Assembly (NCBI GenBank): GCA_933228895.1
Contig: OW121856.1
Coordinates: forward strand, 109,157,027 to 109,221,026
Length of the DNA: 64,000 nt
Reading direction: 5' to 3'
Source of the DNA: Platycnemis pennipes
Lineage: Eukaryota > Arthropoda > Insecta > Odonata > Platycnemididae
Shown here one piece after another: positions 43,801 to 55,899 of the stretch (position 1 is the stretch's first letter; every line of letters begins with the position of its first letter). The position numbers and the translations under genes are program-made. The notes beneath the pieces were generated by a model. That model saw only the letters and a program-made list of their open reading frames with translations. It ran no database searches and was not told the origin of the DNA.

Positions 43801-44711
43801 ATAACGTGGAACTATCAGCACTTATAGTACCTGATTTCCTCACTAATACAGGTTTCTGACACGAAGGAATACAACACACTCGACATATTTTAGGTACGTA
43901 AAAGATTTGTCTTCATTTCTGAGTTTTTCCGTGAGTAATTCACAGCATTCCTGCAAATTTGTACTCATTGAATTATACGGTCTAAATGCCTGCAAAAACG
44001 TTGAAATAATTAAAGGGTTATTTCCATGTTGGAGCACATTTTAAGGTGAATCGATGGTTAAACTGTTTATTTTTCCACGATCAACGAATAAAAAAGTACA
44101 AAATAATGCAAACCGAATAAAAGGAACAATGCACTAATATATGTATAACGCATTAAAGCGTTAAAAACCATGTTTTCGACAAAGTACAATTCCTATAATA
44201 AAACGGCGCGACAGTGGCGGCATTGACGTACTAAACTATAAACATAATGCTTTCCGTTACTTCCATTATGTTGAACATGAGCTGTCCATTATTGGTATCT
44301 TATTTCACTTGTACCATTAGAAATGGGCGTCCTACTAAGAGTTGAAAATTAATGAGCTAAATAAACGTTGTCGGATACTTTAAGATACAGGCTACGAAGC
44401 TACAACACATTGCTTGTTATCGTTCTTATGCCAGCCTTAAAAATATGGAAAAGAGCCACTTGTTATTCATATAATAACGCTAACCACCACGGAATAGTAT
44501 TTATGTAACTGAATTCCTTAAATTTGGAAGTCCATCCATAAATCACATTTTAAAAAATTCAAGGAAATAACAATTCATAGTGCGTTTGCGGGATTAACCT
44601 TATTCCACAAGGATCTCAGATTAATAGCCAAATGGCACGTTCCGACGTCACGTAGCTTCTTCCGAAAGTCAGGAACCATCTTCAAGCCAGCCTGCCTATA
44701 TTCAGGTCCAA
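40861..44711. other. No gene; tandem duplication and one GC-rich patch
   Basis: AT-rich to about 43300, then a C-rich patch (43320-43660) with overlapping frames on both strands. Apart from the tandem pair at 42934-42985, nothing is identified. Frames at 41458-41784 and 42997-43320 lack domains. Confidence 0.4.
42934..42985. repeat. 26-bp tandem duplication
   Basis: AGCGGTTATATTTCACGATA and its neighbour AGCGGTTATATTTCGCGATA, each followed by AATTTT, differ by one base. A partial third unit (GGCGGAAATATTT) follows. Confidence 0.85.
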
Positions 44712-45459
44712 AAGGTGTCAATAGTCAAACGTGAATTAATGGGACAAGCGAATCGTAAACTGGGATTCATCAAGAGAGTAATGGATAAATGTGACGATCA
44801 TGTACGAGAAATCAGCTACTCTTGCCTTGTTAGAACTCATATGGAATATGCTGCCAGTGTATGGGATCCTTACGAAATAGGTCTAAATAATGAAATTGAA
44901 CGTGTGCAGCAAAGATCGGCAAGATTTGTAAAGGGATGGTACGATAACCTTATTAGCGTAACCAGTCCATTAAATGGATTAATATGGGAATCATTGTCAG
45001 ATCACAGGTTGAAATTTAGACTTAATCTCTTAAACAAATTCCAAGACCATATTTCCATTGATGATGTAAAAAATATTTTGCAAACCCCAACTTACTCTGT
45101 TAGAATGGACCATAATCACAAAATTAGAGAAATAGATTGCCGAACTGACAGATTCAAAATGTCCTTTTTCCCTCGTACTATTAGGGATATGAATAACGGT
45201 AAATATATCCAGTACGAGTGTAGCAATGTATAACATTGTTAGCTGTATGTTGGTGTAAGGACTTGAAGCTAACCCAACTAACAGCATGTTTTAGCATGTT
45301 TGCTTTGCTATTTTTATATTTTTTAAATAGTGTAGTTTAGAACAGTATATAAATACTAATCCTTTTTTATGCATGATATGAAGTGCATCTTTGGTGAGAA
45401 TTCAACCCCTGCCACACATCTTTTTGGTGGCTTGCAGGGTATTATGTAGATGTAGATGA
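44712..45459 (+). mobile_element. LINE-A1, longest uninterrupted coding end
   Basis: An open frame of 172 codons (44715-45233) preserves the post-RT C-terminus: MGQANRKLGFIKRVMDKCDD, VREISYSCLVRTHMEYAASV, WDPYEIGLNNEIERVQQRSA, RFVKGWYDN, GLIWESLSDHRLKFRLNLLN, then IREIDCRTDRFKMSFFPRT and RDMNNGKYIQYECSNV before the stop. The full 3' UTR and tail follow. The absence of stops over this length makes it one of the youngest copies here. The RT and endonuclease parts are missing, so it is not autonomous. Confidence 0.95.
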
Positions 45460-45461
45460 TG

Positions 45462-45712
45462 CTCTCGCGTCCCGTGCGGCATTTGTTTCCGACCGATTAC
45501 CAAATTCCGTGTGGAGTCGAGCGGAATGCCGGCAAGGGGGGGGGGGCCCTTTTCGACCCCTTCCTTAGCTGTCGCCATTCATTCTTCCTCGCTCGGACAT
45601 CTCGCTCTCAATTGGAAAAAGAGCCGAAGGAACGCCATTCGCCCTATCACTTCAACACAGAGTCCGGGTGAAATAGGAGAGAGTCTAGGGCAGCAAGTAG
45701 AGCGCCCTAATG
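45462..45712. other. GC-rich spacer, no gene
   Basis: A short GC-rich block with a G run at 45538-45546 and frames without a domain. Confidence 0.4.
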
Positions 45713-45806
45713 CGTCTACATCTGCGTAATACCCTGTGAGCCATTGCGAGGGTGTATGGCGGGGAGTGACAATTTCATACGTGCACTACTGACATGTAAC
45801 TAATGC
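45713..45806 (-). mobile_element. LINE-A2 3' tail fragment
   Basis: GTCTACATCTGCGTAATACC, CTGTGAGCCATTGCGAGGGT and GTATGGCGGGGAGTGACAAT are the complement of a diverged tail. GCACTACTGACATG agrees with the A2 UTR at 3385 and 27658. Confidence 0.75.
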
Positions 45807-46430
45807 CCAGTTCACACGGAGCGTTTTTCTTCGAGTGCTGGATATCGTGCGTGCTATACTCAGCGGGCGACGAAGGGGGCCTCTTAGCTGGCTTCGCTCA
45901 TGGTTGTCGGTTCACACGTAGCAGGAGCTATCCTCTTTGCTCCCTTTTTTACAATTAGAAACTCAGCACGAAGATGTTTACTGTGATAGTTCCGATTACG
46001 AACTGCGTATAAACAAGTTTCGTCTCTATATGTTTCGATAAGCACCGCAACTTGATCCCTTGTCAATAGATTTGCATTAATTTTTAAACAAAATATCGAC
46101 CATGAGATGCTATTATAAGCAGAACCAGGCAAGACCTTTATTTTGATCACGTGATGCAAAGCCGAAAGATTAATGGCCGGCAACAATAGCCATCAGCAAA
46201 ACACGCAAGGAAAATAGCAACGGGCTTAAACCTCGAAATCAAGAAAGCTAGCCGTCAGGGCAGCCGGACAGCAGTCAGCGTTTCCAGCAAGCGAGCACCC
46301 ATCAGCACTCCACGTAAGAAATCCATCCTGGAAAAACGCACCGTGAGAACCGGGCTAAAGAGCTACAATACTACTACTCCAGGAAAACATGTTACACACA
46401 ATAACCACGTGCTACTAGAAGCTTAGTGTA
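45807..46430. other. No gene recognised
   Basis: A 100-codon minus frame (45884-46186) has no domain. Confidence 0.4.
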
Positions 46431-47135
46431 TACATCTACATCGACAAAACACCCTGCAAGCCACCATAAAGGTGTGTGGCAGCGGGTGAACTCTCACCAA
46501 ACATGCACTACATATCAGGCATAAAACAAGGATTAGTACATGTATAGGTGCTGTTCAAACTACGCTATTTAAAAAAAGATAAAAATAGCAAAGCATACAT
46601 GCAAAAACATTCTGTTAGTAGGGTTAGCTTTAAGTCCTTATACCAACATGCAGCAACAAATGTTATCCATTGCTACACTCGTACTGGATATATTTACCGT
46701 TATCCACATCCCTAATAGTACAAGGAAAAAGTACATTTTGAATCTGTCAGTTCGGTAATCTATTTCTCTAATTTTGTGATACTGGTCCAGTCTACCATAG
46801 TAATTGTTGGGGTTCGCAAAATATTTTTAAATTTATCACTGAAAGTGGAATTTATTTAAGAGATTAAGTCTAAATTTCAACCTGTGCTCTGACAATGCTT
46901 CCCAATTTAATTCATTTAATAGACTGGTTACGCTAATATAATTATCGTACTATCCCTTTGCAAATCTTGCCGATCTTCGCTGCAACCGTTCTAGTTCATT
47001 GATTAGACCGATTTCTTCGGGATCCCATTACAGCAGCATATTCCAAATGAGGTCTTACAAGGGAAAAGTAGCTGATTTCTCGTACATGATCGTCACATTT
47101 ACCCAGTACTCGTTTGACGAATCCCAGTTTACGAC
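46431..47135 (-). mobile_element. LINE-A1 3' part
   Basis: Tail complement (TACATCTACATCGACAAAAC), UTR, then decayed coding through WDPEEIGLINELERL-like and SYFSLVRPHLEY-like blocks to the complement of RKLGFVKRVLG. Frameshifts throughout. It abuts a SINE at 47143. Confidence 0.9.
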
Positions 47136-47142
47136 AGTATAT

Positions 47143-47355
47143 ATAGTAGTGGTGGGATTACTTGCTTCAGACCAAACCATGGGCCCGGGTTCAAATCTCA
47201 GAAGTGGCAGAGATTTCTTTCTGTGTTTGAGCGGTCTTTACTTGAGTGTCTAGTTGAGGGTTATTGAGGTTCAGCACTCCGTCCGTTGGATGGGACGTTA
47301 AGCCGTTGTCCCCTTGTCCACTTTCGTTAAGAGCAGGCTAACGTCGACGCCGGGA
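47143..47355 (+). repeat. tRNA-derived SINE
   Basis: AGTAGTGGTGGGATTACTTG (A-box-like) and GGGCCCGGGTTCAAATCTCA (B box) form the head. The body includes GGCAGAGATTTCTTTCTGTG and GTCCGTTGGATGGGACGTTA, then AGCCGTTG, a segment I recognise as recurrent in insect SINE bodies. The 3' limit is approximate. Confidence 0.75.
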
Positions 47356-47359
47356 TTAT

Positions 47360-49900
47360 CTCTACCCGTCTTTAAAAAAACTGCTACCCGTTTGCAGTTG
47401 CGCATCTGCCCTAAAATGGCGTAGATGACATTATCTCTCGGTTGCCATAAATAGAAACTAAATATCATAAGTTGGCAGAGAAAGAGAAGAGTGCAAGCAG
47501 AAATTGCTTTTTGTTCGAGTAACAATTATCACCAGCCATCGGTCACAATATTTGCGTGAAACAGCTCTTGATGCACCTACGTTCTCACTCTTCGTGTTGT
47601 CATACTACTGCACTTATTTCGCATCATAAATTCTTGAATCACACATACTGCACACGATGACCTGTTTCCATCACACCAAGATGCACGCATCGCACGCCGC
47701 CCTTGTTTACAGCAGAGTGACGTAGCATCCACGCTTCATGACGATTCGTCGCTCGCCTCCCCTTCCACTCCAAGCATAAGGAGGCTCATCCAATAAGCGA
47801 TCTTCTTTCCTTCGCCTAAGACGTCGGCCTTAAACATTTCGACTACAAGTATGTGCAAAGAATGAGGTGTGCTTTATCCTTAATATGTGCGGTTGGTAAA
47901 CACGGACGACTCTATGAAATACACATCCCGCAGGTTCCAATATACCCAAGGCTGCTGCTTCCGGCCGATGGATTTCCATAAATTCGTATTTCGTGCAGCT
48001 ATACGCGAATACTTGCGCAAACGAAGTTCGAAACCTTGTTTACAAGCGAGTAAATTGAGACATAAATTGAAATATACTACAAATATTTTTCACTGTAATC
48101 GATTGCTATACAACTCATCGCCCTCAGAAATTTTTTTCGGACATTTTCTAAAAATTACTACGCAGCCAAAGAAAAATATGAGTCAATCAAAATTCAGGTC
48201 CATATTCATGAGTAAAAAAAATACTGGATTATATTGACAAGTTCTTACACATTTGCCTTCAAAAATAAAATGCTCGAAGTCTTTTTTTTAATTTACAATA
48301 AACATTTTTAAATACAGATCACGATTGCCGGGCTCGAAATTTTTTTAGAATATTTATTTTTAAGAAACATGCGTCATCGATATAATTTCACTGTGCTAAC
48401 AATAGCTCTCTCTCTCCTCTACACCCACCCACGCAACTCTGGTGACACGACACTGTCGAAAACAGCCACGGGGGCGAGATGGTGAGGCAGGGATAACTGC
48501 CCGTTGCAATAACAGCTAACTCGATTTAATTCATAAATTCCACCTATTGACGACAGAGTTCGATGCATAACGGCGGAACACGCAAAATATTCACCGCGTA
48601 TCCGCATTCGCCACCACTGAGAAGTAATTGATGCGTTATTTTATGAGAAGAATATAATCGTGTAATATATGGCTCGTTTTTTTCCTTAATCCGAGTGTAT
48701 ATGACGATATAATTATACGCAGTACTAGATTTCAAGTCAAATTTTCTTTTTGATAATTATTAAGTTAGTGTTTTCCAAATATTGATAGAATATATACAAT
48801 ACCCCGGTAATCCGGCGCGCACACCACGTCGCACCGAGCGTGCACCTCTGCGCACCAATCGATCCATTGGACGCCACGGAGACACCTCACGTCGCAAACA
48901 AATGACTACTAAATTCTGGGTGCAATAAATCCAGGAGCCGTTAAAAACAATGGAAGGGGTTGGATGCGCAACGATGAAACTTCGACGGTTCGAGGGAATT
49001 TACGGCAGCGCCCTTTTATACACCCCCTGTATTAAACGGAACATTTTTTTATCGGCACGATCGGCCGTGAATTGCCTCCCACGATTAGAGTCCATCCATT
49101 CAATCGAATGGACTTGTCTTCGGGAACATCGAGGGAGAGATTAATCGGTGGATTCGCTTCGTTTACTAAAAGGAAGAGGCGGCCCTTTTCCCCAAAAAAA
49201 TATATCCCCGCGCGGAACTTGAAAAAAAAAAAGACTTGGAAGGGGAAGAGGGACCATCTGGCGAAATGATGTGCCTCCGATGTATCACTCCACCCACCCA
49301 CGCAACGGACGTCATTCCAACTTGCGCTGTCCACCGAAATATATATAAATGAAGCCCACACATTATATGACGCGTGTCACACCGAAGCGTTTAATTCCAC
49401 AAAGAGAACGTATACGCGATTGTTTTCTAAATAAGGACGAAATAAAGACGGCAAGAATGGCTCTATTTGGAAGCTAGGTATGTCATAATAAGACCAAGAA
49501 AACATCGAAGAAAAATATTGCAGATTGGTGCATTCGAAGCACAAAGAGTGTGATCATATTCGTATGGGAATTAATGGAGAGGTATAGAGGAGTGGGGCAA
49601 TGGTGTTTCATCGGCGGAGGGGAGTCCAGGAGGCATCATCCACACAGGGATGATGGAATGGAGGAGAAAGGAACGAACGCCTTGACTACTTGCATATTGA
49701 AAGGAGACAATAAGCAATACTTCTAAGGAATATGCCAGTAAAGAAATCCATTTGCGGATTGATCAATTTTGGAGATATCTGTGCTCTAAATGTTACTGAT
49801 AAGAAAATAGGCACTATGAGTAGATAGCGTTTTTTACTGAAGTCAGAATGAAAATTTTGGATGCATAATGAAACTCAATGGCAATACTCCACACTAATTT
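47360..49900. other. No gene or repeat recognised
   Basis: Mixed AT-rich DNA with a mildly GC-rich stretch at about 48810-49100. Frames such as 47887-48237 (plus) and 49032-49361 (minus) carry no family signature. Confidence 0.4.
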
Positions 49901-49908
49901 AATGATAG

Positions 49909-49947
49909 TCGACCCGGGTTTCGGCAACTCAGTGCCATTTTCAATGT
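49909..49947 (-). ncRNA. Hammerhead-like ribozyme motif (putative)
   Basis: On the minus strand TTGAAAA, T, GGCACTGAGTTGCC (a 4-bp stem) and GAAACCCGGGTCGAC occur in order. Stem II and the GAAAC-CCGG-GTC part fit a type I hammerhead. The first core box deviates from CTGANGA, so activity is unlikely in this copy. Confidence 0.4.
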
Positions 49948-50214
49948 ACATGGTCCTGTGGCGGTTAGGTATATATAGGTTCAAGGTGTAAAGGGGGAGA
50001 AGGAGAAAGTGAAAGAAAAGGTGGGGGGGGGGGTGATTCATTGCTAGGTTGTTGGCTGTGGAGGAATATTCGCAGCTAAAGCAAGGAAATTAGCTGGAGG
50101 GTCGAAGGTGTGGGGAAGGGGGGTAGTGATTTTTAAGAGGGGTGAATGGGTGGAGAAATTTACATGGTCATTACATAAAACATTTTCCTACCTTCCTCCC
50201 ACCCCCACCCTTCA

Positions 50215-50268
50215 CCTATATCAACAAAATATCCTGAAAGCCACCATAAAGGTGTGTGGCAGGGGTTC
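50215..50268 (-). mobile_element. LINE-A 3' tail fragment
   Basis: CTATATCAACAAAATATCCT, GAAAGCCACCATAAAGGTGT and GTGGCAGGGG are a diverged tail complement. Confidence 0.75.
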
Positions 50269-50269
50269 G

Positions 50270-53200
50270 ATGATGTTGTGCAGTTGTTGATTAACGACAC
50301 GTTAAATTGCTATGGGCTCAGAAAAATTTACTGGCCGTGGGCAAAATACTTTATTTCTATGAAAAAAATATGGAAGAAATACATCCAAGCGCTTGACGCT
50401 TAAGTGACATTAATTCCGACCGTAACATCAAATGAGTGACTATGTTACCTGGAAAAGCTTTGCTTGTGGAAATTCTTTCCATAGTGAAATATTCCAAGGA
50501 TACTCAAATATAATGAGGCATGGATTTAGAATGTAGTAAATGATTCAGTCTTTTATGCTGGGCGTAAAAGAAATCATTCCAAACATTTTCTAAGTTCTCC
50601 GCTGGTAAGGCTCTTTGCATTCCATTACACAATGGACATTGATGAGATAATTTCACTGAGTAGTCGAAAGTAAAAATACTCTATCTTAGTTCATATCTCC
50701 ATAAAGGAAGTCACGGTTGAGTTATTTCTTCCACCGTGGTTTTCTGTGGATTCTTTTTTGTGGATGATATCAATATTTAATCATCAATCTCCACATTGTC
50801 GACTGGCTCCACAGCAAATACCTTATTCACAATTGACACAGAAATGTGAAAACACTCAGTTATGAAGTCCTCTACCCTGATTCCGTGTAATAACTAGTAA
50901 GACTTCATTCATAAATAAATGCCCCAATTGGAGCTCTGGTCGAGAAATATTTTGTGCCTCGAAAAGCTTCAATATTGCATAACAACTAGCAGGACATTCA
51001 CAAAGATAATTGCACCCAGAGATTGGCACTCGAACAAAATTTGAAATCAATCCCAGTTTTTGCTTTTAATTACTGTATCATCAGGTGGCCACTTGCAATA
51101 TTGACACACTGATAATGGTGTTTGTAAGTTAACACAATATGCCTAAAGGAATACATTGTCCCCACTAGCGCGATAAAATTAGGATATTTTTTAGCTGTGA
51201 ATTGCTACAGTAGAGACTGCCTGTTATTTTTCGGTTACGTATCTTTCCTTTATTTTCTATTATCAATCACTTATCAGTATTATATATTTTCCTTTCCATT
51301 AATTATGTTAGGCTTTTAGGGGGGTAAGGGGGTAACGCCAAATCTCACCCAATCTCACGTGTGGGAGAGGTCTCCGCAAATATCACGTAATTTTGACCTC
51401 AATTTCCCAAGTGTACGTGGTGATCTAGAAAAGAGATGCTGCAGTACATGCTATATCTACTTTCCATCCATCACAAGAGCTGAAAAGCAACGGCGTGCGG
51501 TCCACAGTGCACCAGCGCGCTAAGAGCGACCCTCACGCATTGTCACACGTCGAGCTACTTAAACTTCTGTGTGCAAGCGACAACGGCTTCAGAGTGGCTA
51601 AATCAGAGCGAGGTTGAAGAGGCAGATGATTTTACTGAAAATGGCATGGACATTTTGGCTCCAGTAGTCTCTGTTTAGACCACACATGAGATCCCGTGGA
51701 CTGAATTAGAATGAATATTCTTTTACGAATTTTAGTAGTTCCTATTTAAGTATTTTATTGTTCGATTTTCTCACTGTGATTCTAGACTACCTTTTTGTCT
51801 TATAAAATTTAAGATTATTACCACTGCGGGGGGGGGGGGAGATCGAGACAAATCAACTCACCAAGGGGGGATGGGGGGGGGGGGGGTCGAAAAATCGCCT
51901 CACGTAATTAATGGACGCCCCCTTATCACCCTGCCATTGAATTTTATCATTAACATGTGATTAGAATTGTATAAATTCAGACATTTAAGTGTCTCAATTT
52001 TTATGCTCTAAACCAACGTAGGAATATATACTAAAGAAATGCATAAAATACTGCACATGGAATACCGATAAGTACGTAAAGAGTGCCAATAAATACTTCC
52101 AGTTGAATACCTATAAATGTATAATGAATACCAATCAATACTGCTGGTTAGTATTCCTGCCTCTCGGTGGAAGTAATTTTGTAATACTAATAAATACATG
52201 AATCGGAAATACTGACAAATACCGTAGGAATACTGTTGCTATTAACCTCGGGCCTCTGTGGCTTAATTCAAGACCATCATCCTCACCACAACCACTGCTT
52301 GGCCTCTCAGTAACCTTACGGAACTAAATTACGAATGAAATTAAACAATGGGAAAGATGATTTCTTCCATTTTATTGCTCACAATCAAAGATAGTGGCGA
52401 TATTCCTTGTTTTCCGAAAAATCACTCCAACGTGAACACAATTCACGCTTTTCAATTTGGGAAATCCCCCATTTTTGTTGTAAAAATCGCTACTTCCCTT
52501 TTTCGTACTAATACCATATTCCTACTAATATATTCCATATTCGAACTAATAAATACCATAGAGAAGTTATTAAAATGCTCCTTTTTATGTTGCAATCATT
52601 CAAAGATCAATTTTGCTTGAGCTGCCATTCCTGATGATTAATATATAACCAATATTTTTCACCAATTCGAATTCTCGATTTTTTGCCAGATGAATCGGGA
52701 ATCCAACGCTATTTTCCGTGTGGATACCTGGACATTGAAAAATTTCCTTTCTTCTTTGATGACTAATCTCGTGGTTCATAAGTAATCAATATTGTTACCA
52801 ATATAAAACAAATACGCTAGATGCGTATTTACACTACCTACGCTTCCTTAGAAAAAACTTGCATTCATTCAACACTCTGGTGCAGTTCTTTCGAAAATTG
52901 CCTGTTCCATGTGCTTCATAAACACTCACTTATCTTTGACCCTTTTGTCTCTTACGATCTGGTTCTCTGTAATTCCTGGCTGGTAAATGAGAGTAAAGTT
53001 GGCCGTAAAAACGAGAAGTGTTCCCTATTCTTATCACTACCCTAAGTGCCCTTCTGGAGAATCTCTTCATTACATATTCAAGATTGTCTTTTAAGCCTCC
53101 AAATATTCTGCATACTTTTCCTAATTACAAACTTTTATAGTGAGATATCCAGAATTCTCATATTTTTTCTTTTTCTGTTCTCAATGTTGCCTCGATATTT

Positions 53201-55093
53201 TACGCTTGAACACATCTTCTCCATGATTTTATTACACTCCCTTAAGATAAGGACAGGAATCTGTACTCATTCCAAGAAAGGTATGGGAAAAGCGACTCAG
53301 GTCGCTTAGTATATTTCAGCATACTACTATCTACATGATATCTCACTTTGCATCCCGGCATCTTCCCCGTTGTAGGCCACGTGTACCTGAGCCTCGAATG
53401 TTGCTTAAACCACGTGTCGATAAGTATCCTGCCAACATCCCTGGGCTCAGTTCGCCTGCATTCCCTGCGAACCCCCTTAGTTCCCACGAGTACTCCCCAA
53501 ACTCATTTCCATTTCTAACTTTCACGACCACTGCGTTCCAATTCCACATAACAAATGCTCACTCCACGGAACGCTTCCAACTATTTTGTGGAGCTGGAAG
53601 CATCGCCTAGTTTCGCTTCCCTACGGGATACTAGATTCCATGACGGAAAAGTTAGAAACGTGAACTACAATAAGTGTGTAGAGTCTTCAGGTATCGATAG
53701 AAATACTCATGATTCCCTCATCTGGCTTGTAATTGTTAAACTCTTTGCAATAATGTATTTTACATTCAGTACTGCAAAGGGAGCTCAGCACTGTATTTTT
53801 GCATCCAGCACGCTAGATACCCCCTATGGGCTTCCTCTCCCTTCTATGCTTCAATGACTCCATAATCATTACTCCTACTGATCCCTTGTCTCCCTACGCT
53901 ACTTCTTGCAGTTATAGTTTAACTCCATCTTCTTCCTTTGTTTGATTTTTCTTCTTCAATTTCCCTAATCTCAAAATTGCTCGAGTACTCGACTCCCCAC
54001 GTGTTAAATATAATTGTCTAATTGACTTTTTGTCCATAGAGGCCTCATCACCAGGTTGTTCGGCTATTCTATTAAAAGAAAACGCCTTTCTGCAGCCGCC
54101 CCGCGGAGGAACACATCTCCCTGTGGACTCCCCTTCGCCCACCTCCTGCCTTTTCCACCAGATGGGAGCATAATCCATCGCTCCATCTTGCGCAGATCTG
54201 GCGAATTCAGGAATCCGTCTGTTCATCCGCCAAATTCAAGTCGGATTCCGTTAAGAAAATCGCAGGTAACTGGTAAAAGATGCAGACATCGACAACCAAG
54301 TATAAACCTAATCCAGCTATTTATGAATGACTATTCTTCTTCAGAGTGATCTCATGGTTCTTATAGAATCTCTTACCAAATTGTTTGGATTCTGTATTCT
54401 TGAGAGTAATCGCATCACTTTCCACTGCAAAATCAAATTACAAACAAAACAGGTAACGTGCCATTCCGTGTAATTACTGAAGGGTCTGATAGCATCCACT
54501 AAATTTAAGGTCCTATTTCCTTCCCTTGGCCTGACACCAGGGGCGTGCTCTCGCTGTAAACCAATCCAAAGAATAACGCGAGAAAAGAAAAAGCACATAT
54601 GTGCTTCACGCAGTGCTATTGCATGACTCAGTTTTACTGCCCATTCCGCAGAAATTACTAAGATTTTAGGCACAAACATTATATTCGCGGCATTCAATTT
54701 CGTAGTTAGGAAATTGTAGTTCACATCACTTCACTGTAACCTTTAAGAGCCCAATTAAATTTTAAATTAACTTTATTTACAAATTGTCCATTTAAATGCC
54801 CAAAAGTCGAAGTTCGCGGCCGGATTTAATTCTAGCTCTTTAATGTCATTTGTTCTTGATACGAAAAACGTCAGTATGTCAACAACTACTGAAGATAAAT
54901 TCTTGAACTAAAAGGAGTTTCGAAGCCTAATGTTCATTGTACACACATTTATAATTTTGTAGCTGACATCAAACTACAAAGGATTTTTAAAATAATTTTT
55001 TTCGGGAACTAATTGAAATAAATAATTATTTTTCCATATAAATGAATCCAATAATGGATGTAAGATTTTAATGAAGGTTGCATCTTACGTTAT
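50270..55093. other. Large interval without recognised genes
   Basis: It contains poly-G tracts at 51829-51839 and 51866-51886, a degenerate AATACC-type tandem stretch at about 52020-52230 and many short frames. The longest (54341-54724 minus, 127 codons) has no recognised domain. ATCATCAGGTGGCC at about 51070 is the only hint of a repeat end. Confidence 0.4.
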
Positions 55094-55169
55094 ATTTATA
55101 TCTAGGTATGGTATTCCTAAAAACATTTTAGATTTATATCTAGGTATGGTATTCCTAAAAACATTTTCA
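55094..55169. repeat. 38-bp tandem duplication
   Basis: ATTTATATCTAGGTATGGTA plus TTCCTAAAAACATTTT occurs twice in direct succession (55094-55131 and 55132-55169), differing only at the last bases. A recent duplication. Confidence 0.93.
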
Positions 55170-55838
55170 GTTCCTACTTAGCACACCCCGCACTTTGTAT
55201 TGTTAACGCGTGTACAATCCCTTTTCAGAACACTCTCGGCAACTTAGGCGGGTTCCTTTCGCTGGCCAGTGCGTATTTTCCTTCGCCCCCAAGCGACGCA
55301 GTTCTCTTCCAACCGTGTAACTGGACCTCCCCTTCCGTGAACTGCGAGGGGGAAGGGCAGAGGACCCTTTCTCAATCATTTGGCTTATCAGCGAAAGCCG
55401 AAACTTCCGATGTGTCGTCTGGGCCCCGCAAGACGGAAACAACACTCACTTGTCAAGGATGGTTACCTTCGATAGGTGAGCGAAGAGCATTTTCGTTCAC
55501 TTTTATTTTATGTAAAAAAAAGAGACGAGAAATATAATTTTTTGGTTAAAGGTCTGCTTGTAAAACAAGAGGTAGTAGCAATAATTGAAATATGCAAATG
55601 AAAATGCAGATTGAAGATCCTCCGAAGGTGACTTGACGCAATGTTTTGTTCTGAAAATATTAACACCACGCATCATCATTTAAATATAAAATAATAAAAA
55701 TATGTTTAAAAAATCTAAACCAACGCTGCTGTATTACAAAGAACCAGCATGTTTTTTTTTCAGCAGTTTTCAACAACCATGAAAAATTTCGATTCGCTAG
55801 ATTGAAAATCGATTAAGTTAGAGCCGATCAAAGTTAGG

Positions 55839-55898
55839 GTGCCCGTATGGGCACGCAAGGCACCGAGTGTAGCTTTTCTTGCGTGTCCGTACGGGCAC
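55839..55898. repeat. Nested palindrome
   Basis: GTGCCCGTATGGGCACGCAA (55839-) pairs with CTTGCGTGTCCGTACGGGCA (55878-) with two mismatches over 21 bp. Each arm is itself nearly self-complementary (GTGCCCGTATGGGCAC), so cruciform or three-way structures are possible. Confidence 0.75.
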
Positions 55899-55899
55899 G

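Noticed and set aside
52020..52230. Protein-coding Tyr-rich frame
   Set aside because: The minus frame reflects a degenerate AATACC-type tandem repeat, not a protein.
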